From contig NC_135552.1 in NCBI RefSeq assembly GCF_964340395.1, positions 19,959,181 through 20,023,180 of the forward strand: DNA of 64,000 nucleotides, in the 5' to 3' direction. Under the pieces are notes generated by a model. That model searched no databases. It was not told the DNA's origin and was given only the letters and a program-made list of their open reading frames with translations. Made by a program: the position numbers and the translations under genes. Below are positions 40,701-55,700 of this stretch, piece by piece. Position 1 is the first letter of the stretch, and each line of letters starts with the position of its first letter. The stretch comes from Glandiceps talaboti. Taxonomy: Eukaryota; Hemichordata; Enteropneusta; Spengelidae.

Positions 40701-43700
40701 CAGTATCAGGTACATGTGTACTATATACAATATAACCATTGTATTGATATATCTATATGTATATGTATATTGATTACAAAAAATATAGCATAATGGTATG
40801 TGGGACCTACGTCTCTTCTGAGATTTGAAGTTTAAATAAATTGCTGTTAGTTATTTGACCTTTTAGATATTATTTTGTCATGATGTTACATGATGCAATC
40901 CCTGACAGAATGGTAATCTATTCACTATATAAATAACAGGAAATATTTCACTGCATTTAGCACATTTTTTCTTAGTAGTTTCTGTAAAAACATTTATAAC
41001 TGTGTGAGACTTTGTGTATTTGTACCAGCTCCATATTGAAGGTATCATAGGGGATGGTGCAGGCAGTGATATGGCTTTTGATGATATTTCCTTTACTGAT
41101 GGACCCTGTCCTACACTAGGTATGTTTACAAATTGTGTGTACATTGTGATCATTTTTCCCAGAATATGCAGAACTATGCCAGAACCCCAATAATGCATGA
41201 GTGCAAATGTGTCGTACTGGATGTGTTTACACATATGCTTGCAGTATTCTCTGCAGCTGTACTTTCAGGAGCATAGCAAGTGAAAAGTGCAGGTGAAAAC
41301 ACCACAAGTACAAGTGCAAATACATGTACCCCTGAGTACCCACACTGGAACTCATGCAGCATGAGGTTCTGTTATTATTACATATGTATATCTGAAACAC
41401 GAATTTTCATAAAAATTATACTGTGTGATTGTGTGCTTCATGCACAATGAATAATTGCACCCTCATTTGCATAACATTTTCTTGCAGGTATGCAATACTC
41501 TTTTCAGTATTGCACTCCAGTGCAAATACCACAAGTAATCTCTGGTACATTATTATGTAATGATTAATGTTATTATACAGTGTAATTATGTTTAAGTGAA
41601 TCCAAGATTTGGTATTTTACATCCATGGTGCCATCACTGTATTAACCACATACCTCTTTATTCCACAATAATGCATTTTACAAACCACACAAAGAAAGAC
41701 AATTTTGAGTAGTTGTCACGGTAATGAATAAACAAATGTTTATGCTATCTTCCCAGCTGGTTGTGATTTTGAAACTGATCTGTGTGATTGGACGAATGAA
41801 GGTGATTTCAATTGGTTAAGAGGACGCGATGGCACAGCATCAAGTCGTACAGGTCCAGAGACTGATCACACCACAGGCACATCAGAAGGTACTGTCAACA
41901 TTTGTTAACTTTGAATGAATCATAATTATGAAGATAAAATGAGACAAGTATTCATATATCCTTTAAAGTATGTGATTGTTATCATTTGATACTAATATAG
42001 CAGTAGTTCAGGTACCATATGATGACAGTTTACAGATATCACATACTTAAATGGGTACAGTACTGCTAAGTAAACTTTAAATATCATGAAACTTTTTGAA
42101 AATTGTTTTTAACTAATGTCACACAAATGCAAATACAAAAGCGTTTACAAATTTAAGTTTTCAACTAGAACTTGTAGCCTTGTTTACTCACTGATTACTA
42201 TGTGGCATAGTAGCAGGTTATTGGACTTTTCAAAATATTATAATTTATCCCCTGTCATTTTGATTCTATGTCTCTTACTTATTCCAATGAGAAGTTCAAG
42301 TTTCAGATATTGTTCTCCTAGTTACCAGAAATTGATTTTTTTGTATGATATTTCAATGGATGATAGAACATCTACAAATCCTACATGTCTCATCCCATAT
42401 ACCTTTACTGTTTTTTTTCTCAACTTTTAATGTCTTATATTCTCTTTGCAAATTTTCAAAGGATCACTGAGCTATTAAAATCTTTCTGTAAAATATGTCA
42501 AGTCTGTGTAGAACAACCACAAACTGTATAACTTCAAATGAACTAAGTGTAGTATAAGATGTCCTACGACTTGCTACATACCATTCTATGAACAGACTTT
42601 CATCAGGTCAGCACAAAGTGACAACAGAAAACTTCTGTTCTTGGTTGTATTTTAGGTTGGTTTGCATACATAGAGGCGTCTATACCACGCCCATTTAACG
42701 GGAAAGCCATGTTGGTGAGTCATGTGTACCCTGGAGGTGTGACTGAGTGTTTGGAATTCTGGTATCATATGCATGGTCAAGACATTGCAACTCTGAGAGT
42801 CTATGCAAAGGATGTTGGTACTAATGTAGAAAGTCCAGAAGTATGGATTAAATCAAGTAAGAGTGTCTACTGTTGTTTGTCTTATTTACACATGTACACA
42901 CTTTATTTCTTTCATTCTACAATGAAAGTACATTTTACACAAGAAAATGGATGTAAATTTGTATTGACTGTGTGTAGCTGAATAGGGTAATATCTGAGGA
43001 TATGGACAGTATGAAGCATACAATGATAATGGTTATCAGAGAGAGATATAAACTTTTATTCACTTTGTATAGCTGAACAGGGTAATATCTGGCAATATGG
43101 ACAGTATGAAGCATACAATGATAATGATTATCAGGGAGATATAAACTTTTATTGTCTTTATGTAGCTGAACAGGGTAATATCTGGCGATATGGACAGTAT
43201 CAAGCATATAGTGATAATGATTGTCAGGGAGATAAAAACTTTTATTGACTTTGTATAGCTGAACAGGGTAATATCTGGAGATATGGACAGTATGAAGCTT
43301 ACAGTGATAATGATTGTCAGGGAGATATAATATAAACTTTTATTGACTTTATGTAGCTGAACAGGGTAATATCTGGAGATATGGACAGTATGAAGCATAC
43401 AGTGATAATGATTGTCAGGGAGATAAAAACTTTTATTGACTTTGTATAGCTGAACAGGGTAATATCTGGAGATATGGACAGTATGAAGCTTACAGGGATA
43501 ATGATTGTCAGGGAGATATAATATAAACTTTTATTGACTTTGTATAGCTGAACAGGGTAATATCTGGAGATATGGACAGTATGAAGCATACAGTGATAAT
43601 GATTGTCAGGGAGATAAAAACTTTTATTGACTTTGTATAGCTGAACAGGGTAATATCTGGAGATATGGACAGTATGAAGCTTACAGTGATAATGATTGTC

Positions 43701-46700
43701 AGGGAGATATAATATAAACTTTTATTGACTTTATGTAGCTGAACAGGGTAATATCTGGAGATATGGACAGTATGAAGCATACAGTGATAATGATTGTCAG
43801 GGAGATAAAAACTTTTATTGACTTTGTATAGCTGAACAGGGTAATATCTGGAGATATGGACAGTATGAAGCTTACAGTGATAATGATTATCAAATCGTGA
43901 TTGAAGCCTCAAGAGGAGATGACTCCAAAGGAGATATTGCAATTGATGATTTGAAACCAATAGATGGAACATGTGGAAAGAAAGGTGCTGTGAAATATTC
44001 TCTTTCTTTTGTTAAAAGTATGTGTTTGCACACAATTTTAACCTATTATTCTTGATATATTATTCTTGCATGCTATAAATGATTGTGACAAGCAGGAAAA
44101 TGATTTTTAAGAGTGGTATCGCCTGTGTTTCCAAAGTCTGACTACCATGTGATACTTCTTTCAAAACTGACTGCTAAAAACCATTACAGTCAAAGTGTCT
44201 GCAAACTGTACCCAGTCCCAGAACATTCATCAGCTTCTTAATAAGACAAAGTAACAACACACGTCAAGCAGTTCCACCTCAGTAAAGAATCCAAATGAGT
44301 TTTTGAGCTATTCTGGTGGATGATCTGAACCATTCATCCAAACTGATCAAAAGCCCAATGTTTCTTATACAGTATGATTTAAAGTTGAACTACATGTCGT
44401 GTATGTTGTAACTTTGTAATTCATTTTCCTGCCAAGTGGTAAATCATAACGTGGATTTACATAATGTTTACACATTTTGAAGTTATTATCATAATGGTCT
44501 CCAAAAGGGGCCTACTTCTTTAATGCTTAATTCACATTGATGTATCATTTTTATTTGCTAGATAATTTGGAATTGATAATCAACAGTTTTTATTGTCTTG
44601 AATTCCTCCCTTTATCGTTTTTTTGTTCATCGCCTTCCAAGCGTGCCCTACATGTTTTCCCTCACTCTTCAAATTGTCATTTCCATCATTAGGCCTATGT
44701 AACTTCCAGTCTGGGTTATGTGGCTGGACCAATGTCCGTGAACATGATGACTTTGACTGGATGCGTGATAGAGGAGCAACAAGTTCACCTGATACAGGAC
44801 CTTATTTTGATCACACCACGAGGACTAATGAAGGTAGATAATCTCATTATTAAAGTGGCCATACATGTATAGATGACAAATGGGGAATTTATTTGGGATT
44901 TTTAGATTGATAAATAACAACTCTACTTTTATATTTCTACTTGAAAAAAAAACATTGACTTAGTATACATTGTTTCACGTTGTTTTGTGAATTAAAAATC
45001 CAAACTAAATACCCAAATCTCATCCATATAGCCACTTTACAAGCTTTAGTGTCTGACAATGTGAGAGTGTATGACATTGAGTGCCAGATATCACATGACT
45101 CACTATAACAGATTTCCCTCTGAACTGAACACAGAAACAGATTCCCCTCTGAACTGTACATTGGAACAGATTCCCCTCTGAACTATACATTGTGATAGAT
45201 TTCCCTCTGAACTGTACATTGTAATAGATTCCCCTCTGAACTGTACATTTTAACAGATTCCCCACTGAACTGTACATTGTAACAGATTTCCCTCTGAAGT
45301 TCTGAACTGTACATTGGCCTCTGAACTGTACATTGGAACAGATTCCTCCTGATCTGTACATTGTAACAGATTCCCCTCTGAACTATACATTATGATAGAT
45401 TTCCCTCTGAACTGTACATTGTAATAGATTCCCCTCTGAACTGTACATTTCAACAGATTTCCCTCTGAACTGTACATTTTAACAGATTCCCCACTGAACT
45501 GTACATTGTAACAGATTTCCCTCTGAACTGTACATTTTAACAGATTCCCCACTGAACTGTACATTGTAACAGATTTCCCTCTCAAGTTCTGAACTGTACA
45601 TTGGCCTCTGAACTGTACATTGTAATAGATTCCCCTCTGAACTGTACATTTGAACAGATTCCCCACTGAACTGTACATTGTAACAGATTTCCCTCTGAAG
45701 TTCTGACCTGTACATTGGCCTCTGAACTGTACATTGTAACAGATTCCCCTCTGAACTGCACATTGTAACAGATACCCCTCTGAACTGTACATTGTAACAG
45801 ATTCCCCTCTCAACTGTACATTGTAACAAATTCCCTCTGAACTGCAATAGATTTTCCTTTGAACTGTACATTGTAACAGATTTCTCCCCTATGTAAATGT
45901 ATAAAATAAAATCTACTGAGTAATGACTTGTTATATTTCTCTTTGACCAGGATACTACATGTACTCAGATTCTGCTCCACCTGTTGCTAATGGATGGAAA
46001 GCATGGCTTGTCAGTGAACATCATTATCCAACACCTGAATCTTGCTTAGTGGTTTGGTATCACATGCGTGGCAATAGTAAGTCATGTATAGTCATTGGTT
46101 CATTGATTGTTATGAGAAACTATGACATCATTAATGTACTTGGAAATAATCGAATGGAAAGAATCTATGAAATGGGCCATACATTATGATTAGAGGATAT
46201 TTCATTCATTTTCATTTTTGTGACAATAAACTTGATTGATAAGTACATGCATCTAAGAGCCAGTATATTACAACTTCAGAATACAGACTCATAATCAGAA
46301 AATTACCCCAACAGCTTTTTGAAATATAATTACATTGATTAGCTAAGCATTTATAGCTATTTTAATGTTAACTCATGCATAACATTTAGCCTAATTATAA
46401 TTTACAAGGCTAATTAAATATATAATTATATATATGATGGCCTTTACCATTCAGAGCATACTGTTTCAATATCGCATGACTGGTAACTTGAATTCAATAC
46501 AAAGACTTTTCAGGGACTATAGATGAACTTTGATGTCATCCATATTATTTCTGTTATTTTAGCCATGGGAGATCTGAATGTTTATATTATGGAAGCAGAA
46601 GATGTCACAACTAGGCAACTACTGTGGAGTGATGGTGGTAACTATGGCAATATCTGGCGTGAAGCTAGAATTCCTATATCTTATGAGGCTGGAGAGTTTC

Positions 46701-49700
46701 AGTTCATTCTAGAAGCCATCAGTGGTGGTAGCCGTGGCAGTGATCTTGCTATTGATGATACCGATTTTCATCCAGGATCATGTGATGGTATGTCAAATGA
46801 ATCCTCAGTCTTTGTTTCATTTCCTGTCTTCTTATCTCCTATAATTTTCTTTGATTTCCTATCTCATTATTACGTACCAGTATCTATTGTACCTACAATA
46901 ACAAACTTTTTTACACATTTTTTAGCCTTTTGCAATGTATTGAGTTACAAACACGGACTTGATCTGTTTCACATTGATTTTTCAAGTAGGAAGCCATTAA
47001 ATTATTTTATAAAGTAAAAATCCATATGGCAGCATGTCATACACCACTAGAACCTCTAAGCTGTTTGTTTTCATACATTAAATTCTTCAGATTGGATTTG
47101 ATGTCTATTGTTCGTCATACTTAATATTAATAATATAATTATTAACATGTCAACTTCAATGAAATTTGACTAGATGTACATGTAGACTTTAACACAGGCC
47201 TTATTTGTACTCAAACACTGAACACAATTTGAAATGCTTCTTGAGGCCAGGCATCCAGCGATAATTTGGATCTTTGTTCCATAATGTATTTTAGATTTAC
47301 CCACTAGTGAGCCACCAACTCCAGAACCAACGCCACCTCCAAGTCAGTGGGATTGTAACTTTGAGAATGGTTGGTGTTCATGGTTCAATGAAGAGAATGG
47401 TGGTCTCACTGGAGATGACCTTGACTGGACAAGACAACAGGGCAGTCAAGGTCGATCTAATACTGGTCCACCAGCTGATCATACACTAGGAACCAAAGAT
47501 GGTAAGTATTTGGAAGAAAGTTTGGAATATTGGTTTGTTTCATATGTGAGTTTAAAATCTCGTTGTATTTACATAGCCCCATAATCTTGTTTCTCTCTAC
47601 TTGTAGTTTTTTGTGTATACCAACAAATACCCCACTGCTAGAAGGAGAATTTATTTGTCATCATGTTTTTAAGAGGGGAAAACAAAATGAAATTTGTGTT
47701 TTTCTGTCCAGAACTCTTGATCAGTTTATTGTAGTAATAGTTAGCTCATATTATGTATAGTTTTTATTGTAACATCTGAGAACGAAGTTCACATGTTTTT
47801 GTGTTAGGAGCAATTACTAAGTACAATGTATATTGCTGTTTGAATTCAAACATAGATGATCATTTGAATATACCTTTATCTTCACTAAAGGTTGGTACGT
47901 GTATCTGGATTCCTTGACTATAACATTACCAATACCAATTTTTTCATCATATGCAAATCTGCAAAGTGCACCTGTACCAAGTCTGGCCGGAGGTAGATGT
48001 CTTACATTCTGGTATCACATGTATGGTCAACATGTAGACACTTTCTCTGTCAAATACCGTAGTGGCATTTTGAATACACTGAGTAAGTATTACTGTTACT
48101 GTAAATATATCATTTAAACTTTGTAATTTTGATGCCATTATAATGATATTTTGTAGTTTGCTAAGTGTCTCTACAAATCCATGTAATGGGGAGAAATTTA
48201 TAAAAAGTCATGATAATATAAAAGATATGAAGATCCTAGACAAAGAATTTCTGTACATACACAGACCAGGTATATAAGAGTACCTAAAAATGATCTGCGA
48301 CTTGGAAGTGCAACTCGCACAAAACCCAAAGTGACATCTGCGACTGGTCGTAAAAGGTATCTTTGACCGAATGTAAGCTGAAGGAAGTCGACTCATACAC
48401 ATCCACCAGAGATAGAATACTCATCCTCAACTGAGATGCATGCATTAGGATCCAAGCTCTGTATCTTCATCTCGTTTCAATTGTCTCTAGCAAGAGATGC
48501 TACTTCAGTCCATACCCTAGATATTAACTAAAACTTGTGATTATTTTAAACTCTAAGAATAGAGTCTATCAAGTATATTTATCATTCAATGAATTGAGGG
48601 GATTTTTAAACTTATTGAAATATAGCTGAGTGACCCTGTTTCGAAGAGAACAGAAGTTACACAAATTGCCATCAAGTTCAAGCTATGTGTTCCTATCTGG
48701 TTATGTGAAAGAACACAAAGTCATTGGTGATGGTATGACCAGGTTCACTTGGATGAAAATAACATAACATAACATAACATGATGAAATTTAATATTGATT
48801 TGTTGTTCAGGTGATGCTGTCTGGATCCGTGATGGAACCCAAGGTCATGAATGGAAGTATGGCCAAGTTCACCTTGATGAAAACAATGAAATCAGTTATG
48901 TCTTCCAAGCCAATGCTAGTCAATTATTTCAAGGTGACATTGCACTTGATGATATTAAAGTACTTGATGGAGATTGTCCACCTTTAGGTGAGTAAAGCAA
49001 CATTTGTTCATCTCTTTACAAGCAATGGAGGCATGATAGTTGAATGGTTAGAGTGGCTGGCTCAGGATCTGCTGCTCAATCCTAGTTACTGCCATGTGGT
49101 TTTGAATGGCGACAAGTTCTTGGGCCAGATTTGACCCATGTATGAATACTCTTGAATCAACCCAGCTGTATAATTGTGGAACTGGTAGGATAGATTTTGT
49201 TCTGTGAATGCTTTAATTTCTGTGCACTTACATGTAGAGGCTGCAATGGATTTTGTGTTCCCCAGGACGAAGTAGAAAGGGTCATTGTGCTATTATAGAT
49301 CTGTGCCACAGGGTAATCATTGTAAAATGCTTTGAATAAAATGCAAGAATGTGGTTCTCTGCTCCTACATATGGTCATACATTAGGACTCAAGAGATAAG
49401 GCTTGTGAGCTAATAATTGGCATAGCCCATAATTTGACTAAAGATTTCACTTCTAATGAATACAGACAGAATTTAAAGATTAATAGGATTCTATTGAGGT
49501 GATATAGAACTGTCATTTGAGATAATTTGACTCTTCTAGATTACTGTGACTTTGAGAGTGGAGATATTTGTGGCTATGTTCAGGATGCTACGGATGACTT
49601 TGACTGGATTCGTGGAAGTGGTAACTCTGAAGAACATACAGATGGAACAGGACCAGACTTTGATCACACATACGGCACTGAATGGGGTAAATTCAACTTA

Positions 49701-52700
49701 TTTAAAACCAGTACTTTGATGTATATGTGCTATCCCAATTGTGATAATGGGATATTGCCATGATGGTAAATGTTCTGTATTTTGAAGATCTACTGAAATA
49801 ATGTTTTTGTCTCCTATTCTGACATAAGAAAAAAGTAACTTTTATTTAATCTCTCATTTAAAACTTAAATGACGCTACTTCTTCCTTGCTTTAATCATTG
49901 ATGTTGCTTTTTGTATGAAATGAATCTTATCATTATGAGCTGTGTTAGCGCCCTCACATTGGCAACATCCCAGTGCTTTTGTTTTAATAAGGTACTTAAT
50001 GATTTCACACAATCTTCTTGATCTGAAAAGCAATCATACAGGTGGAGCATCATCCTGTCCAGACTGTCTTTACCAAGTTCTACTGTAAATTATTTGTTTA
50101 CTTGTGTCATCTTCTCATTTGTACATCTATCTTTATTTTAATGTAGACATTTCTGTAGGATTTGATGTAACCTTTATCTTACAGGACACTACATGTATGC
50201 TGATGCTAGTAGTCAAATTGCTGGAGATAAGGCACGTCTACTCAGTCCTATGTATGGACCTGCACTGGTTAAATGTCTTCATTTCTGGTATCATATGCAA
50301 GGTAAATGTTTTATGTGGATTGATTGAATGATATGTAGTGATTAAAATATTTATATGGAATGGGATGTAAATTTAAGGATCTTTGAAAATGAATGAAACA
50401 GTGAAAAGAAATGAATCAATAAATTAAAATGAATGTTTATCAGTAATTAAGTTCATATGTTTATCAATAATTATTAATTATGTTACAGGTGACATTGTTG
50501 GTTCCCTTAATGTGTATATCAAAGAAGGCGGTGTGCTAGGTAGTCCAGTATGGACACAAACAGGAAATACTGGGGAGTTCTGGCATTCAGGAACAGTGGA
50601 TTACTCAGCAGCCTTAGATCAATACCATGTGGTGTTTGAAGCAGATATTGGTGCTAGTGCAGTTGGTGACATTGCTATAGATGATGTACAGATTATTGAT
50701 CATGCTTGCCAATTAGATGGTAAGTAGTAATGATTCATGACCACAATTCAGTCTGATTACATCTCTTGTAGATGTCACCTGACAGTCAGGTGACTACATT
50801 GTTTGTGTCATCTGGCAGTAGCCATCTTATATGGAAGGTGTTTTATGTACAGCATTCCAATATTTTAGGTTGATGGATTGTGATTATATTGGTCTCATGA
50901 ATAATGTCAACTGAAACTAGGGAATTTGTTCAGTGGTTCTTTATAAAGTTGAACTCCTTATAATGATATGTGCTTTAAATTTTAAGATATTGATAAGGCT
51001 CAGAATGAATATTTTGTGACATGTAATATGTTTGTATCACTTCCTGATCAGGAACATGTAATTTTGAGCGTAGTATGTGTACTTGGACCAATTCACCCAG
51101 AGAAGATGAGTTTGATTGGGTACGATACAGTGGTAGTACATCTTTGTATGGTTTCCTTGATCTGAGTGGACCTTCATGGGATCATACTCTAGGCACAGAA
51201 CATGGTAAGCTTATAGAGGCAATAAAGATAACAACTATCAAGTTATTCTGACTTGCAGATTATGTTTGAAATTCGGAAAGATGATAACAGCAAAGAAGAT
51301 AGATTGGGAAAATACAGTAAAGTCATTACCATATGTGTTGCATAATGTGGAAAATTGATTAGTGCTGCAATAAAATGTGTTAAAGAAGAAAATAAAGTAG
51401 GACTTATTTTTTGATATGTCGATTATAGTCAAAGTTGATGTGACAAATATGGTGTGTCGTGTGATGGTGTACATGTGGTAAAGAGCACCATGGTAGTCAC
51501 AAAGTGATGTACAAGAACAATTTAGTATGAAATATATACAGTTTGTATGGAAACTACAACAGTACATCATTTAACCATAACTTACTAGAGAAATTTCACT
51601 CACTCTTTTGTCATGTTATTGCTACACAGGTTACTACATGTTACTGGATACTACCATAGGAGATGCTGAAGGCTATACTGCTATGCTGTACTCAGAGTCA
51701 TTCCAACCTGGTCAACGATGTTTTGGATTCTGGTATCATATGTATGGAAATAATGTTGGAACTTTGGAGGTCAGTATATTATGTCATCAGGAAAGTGATT
51801 TCCTATCGAATCTGTTTTACAGATGGGTAAAACAAAGACAATCAGAGCAGTTTTCTCTCTTCAATTTTATTATTCTTGTATCGTTCACCAGGTACATGTA
51901 CTGTTGTGTTTGTTCTCATTTACCTAATGTTTTACATGTGCACATACAACTGCACATGTCCACCTTCTGTACTTATGTTTGGCACACAACAGAAGCTGAC
52001 AATTTTCAATGAATATCTGCCAAATTAGAATGAGATCAAGTAATTTATTTCCATTAATTGTATAATGATGATATCAAAACTCTTATATGAAACATTTTCC
52101 TGATTCAGAAATATTTTCTTGTTATAGGCTTAAATAATGTTATGTATAACTGTAAGCCATGAATCAGTGAATACATGTAGTAGTGACAATATTTAGAAGG
52201 TGTTTCTTTTGTAGTTACTGTACTAATAGCCACATACATGTTTCACATCAGTGTCAATGAATGAATGGTATAATAGAATTATATTATGATATTATCTTTT
52301 GATTGTTCATCAAAATATGTACAATATGCACTGCATGCTTTAATCATTGTAATAGGAACATGATAGGATAGGAACATGATAATCTGTATTAATACATTAC
52401 TTATTCTGTATCAGGTTATCCTGCGTGAGGAGAAAGAAACGGGCAATGGTGAGAATCCAGACACTGTATTATGGCAACTAGAAGGAGACCAAGGAGATGT
52501 GTGGAGATTCCATGATGTAGCTATCTCCTCAGCTAGCTATTTCATTGTAAGTATCTGATCTTTGAAAATCTCCACTTGTATACAACATGGTCTATATGAA
52601 ATGAATTTTTGAATAAGGTGCAGTGAGTAATAGGAAATGTCTTTCAGGACCATCTTTTCATAAAGCTTTGCCATACAATTGTTTGTCTCCCCCAAATTTA

Positions 52701-55700
52701 TTTTGAGTTTTGTTTCCAAATAAAAGGTCACTTAACCATTCATTATCACTGGTTTACTGACAAATAGTCACTAGCAAAACTCAGTATCACAGCAGTTGAT
52801 ATTATGGGAGTTCTGCAGGTGGCTAGTTCTCATTTAACAAGTGAGAGAATGAGGGGTAAAATATAAGTAACATTTTATTTGGAAGCAAAAATGATGAAAA
52901 ATATTTATAAGTTGCAGAACTTGTCCCTTCTTTTAAACAACTGTATGACCAACAACAAACAATGTATTACAGCAAAGAACTTATATTTGAATTATAGACT
53001 AATATAAATTATTTCAATTGAAAGTGACACTGTACAATTCAAATTTTGTGAACTATCAACTTTCCCACTCTCATATTTAGATTATTGTGAAAGGTACTGT
53101 GGGTGAAGGAATTCTAGGACAGGGTGATATTGCACTTGATGATACATTCACCATAGAGGGCGCATGTCCATCTCCTACACCACCACCTCCATTTGTGTGT
53201 GGTGATGGCACTGAGATTGGATTTCAACAAGTGTGTAACTGGGAAGAAGACTGTGATGATGGATCTGATGAAGTCAATTGTGGTAAGAGTATTGAATGTA
53301 ATAGTTCATGTAAGACATTCATGGCTGTTTTACTTTAATAGATAAATAACAAATACATAATCTGTGATGAGGACAATTGTATAGACCTCATCTCTACACC
53401 ATTGTGTGGAAGTATAATCAGATGAAATGAATTGTTTGATATATTTGAATTGAGCTTGTTATATTAAACTGCGATATGTCCACTTTGTGAACCTGTAATG
53501 ATGACATTTGTGCGACTCATGTAAGCTATTGATGAATTTATATATGGCAGGTCAGTCTGTATTCTGTTAAATTCTGAGTCAGATAACTTGACAAATTATA
53601 CTGTTAAACTGTAACTGTTTGTTCTTGAGAACGTCAACAGCCTGCCATACTTATAATCTCTGTAATCTTTTCATCAGGTGAATGTACATTTGAAGATGAC
53701 CAGTGTGGATATGAAGATCTAAGTCGTGATTCAGTGTACACCTGGGTGAGAGATCGCAATGGTACAGAGACATCACAAACAGGACCACAGTATGACCATA
53801 CTAGAGGTGATGAGTATGGTGAGTTGAAATAAAACATTACTGTATATAGATCTAAGTCGTGATACAGTGTACACATGGATGAGAGATCGCAATGGTACAG
53901 AGACATCACAAACAGGGCCACAGTATGACCATACTAGGGGAGATGAGTTGCCCTAATAGTGTTCTCATAGGATTTTTAGACAGTAGGGCTCAGAGACAAG
54001 TGACTTTCTTTCAGTGTAGCAGGTTGTGAGAAGCTAGGTGTATCATTGTATGCTCTTTATTAATTTAGAAATAACAAAAAGTACATTATCAGAAATGCAC
54101 ATGGAATCTACAAGTTGACACGTTAGCTCAGCTTGTCAGATCAACTCTGACTAGAATTATGGGGACGTGTTGACTCGTACACATGTCACTTTTTCCTCAA
54201 TTTATTCTCTTTTTTTAAAAGATATCTCTTTAAATGTCATGATGTTATTTTCATTCATTCCATGACATATCCATATATGCTATGTGTTTTGTTCCTATAG
54301 GCTACTATATGGCAGTTGAAGCACAGGATGGTAATGCACTGAGCAGAGCTGCACTTCAAAGTCCTTTGTTGAAAGAAACTGGTGCTCATTGTGAGATAGA
54401 ATTCTGGTACCACATGTATGGAGAAAGTAAGAATGTTTTCTTGTACTAGGGTACTGAAACTATACACCCAGCCTTGTACAACTCAATGATGTCTTCTAAA
54501 ATAAATAAATATTATCAGATACAGGGTATTGACATATCTCAATCTGTACATAACTATTGTCTGTGACTTTGTGTTTGACACTGTGCAATCACATCTCTGC
54601 AGCAATATGTGAGTAAGGGTCTGTTTCCAATGTCTACGTCTTTCTTTCCAAATTTGAATTTTTCTATAACTTTGCAAGTTTACATGTGAAATAGCATATG
54701 AATTAATTCCTTAGATACCATTATTGGCTGTAGGCAACCACATCAGCGAGGTACATGTACTACAGTTTGTCTTCCTTCAGCACAGGGTCTTTGTTTTTTT
54801 GTCGTTGTGAGACAGCATTTGCCTGACAATGTTAAACATCAATTATAGACGATATAGAATTTATATAATATGTGCAGTACTTGGTTAATATGGATACCAT
54901 ACAGAATGAACCATCCACTTGTGGCCAATATAGAATTCCTTATTCTTAACTGTAGTATACATACTTATCCATGTTAATGTCTCTATTTGATCTACAGACA
55001 TTGGTTTCTTAAATGTTCACATCGCTAGAAGCGGTGTCTTGTCTCGATTCTGGCATCTCCAAGGAAACCAAGGAGATGAATGGAGGAGAGGAGTGGTTGG
55101 ACTTGGACGACTCAATTCTGATTTCTTGGTGAGAATATTTACAGCTATAGAATAACTTGACTCTATTTAATAGATACATGTATACTAGTAGTCAAAATAA
55201 CTTACCTTGCTAAAATCAAAATTGATAACTTTCCACCTTATTATTATCATTTTGCTGTAATGCCCTCAATTCAGTTACTATCTCTTTATGGTCATGTGAC
55301 ATCACATGTTTGTAGATTGGTAGTCGTGGTTACCCAGACTCACCACTGGGGGCTCCCTTTCTGAATGTCCATGAAGAAGTTTGGAAGTGAATTTCTCACT
55401 GTCATACATTGTAACCAAGGACAAATAACCGACAGTTTTCAAAAGTGGTATTGCATGACCTCTGTAAAATTGATAGTATTATACAGTTGATGAAAAGTCA
55501 TACTCCAATAAACAGAGTTAATGGCTGCAAAAAGTGAGTGCGTGATTACCTGTATTTGTACCTGATTGTATTGTTACAGATAAGGTTTGATGCATCAAGG
55601 AGCTTTGATAGGTATGGTGATGTTGCTATTGATGATGTACAGATGATCAATTGTCAAATGCCAGGTTAGTATTTCCCCTCCCTCAATATTTTGTCAAAAG

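Noticed and set aside
42935-43972. Minus-strand frames up to 154 codons
   Set aside because: Antisense shadow of the exon 37 repeat array; the + strand reading explains the sequence as MAM coding and its copies.
43832-43984. Using an upstream copy of the acceptor as the start of exon 37
   Set aside because: Every upstream copy runs into an in-frame stop and lacks a donor; only the last copy continues into the conserved MAM end.
45020-45871. Minus-strand frames up to 187 codons with CTVQRG repeats
   Set aside because: Product of the 29-bp minisatellite.
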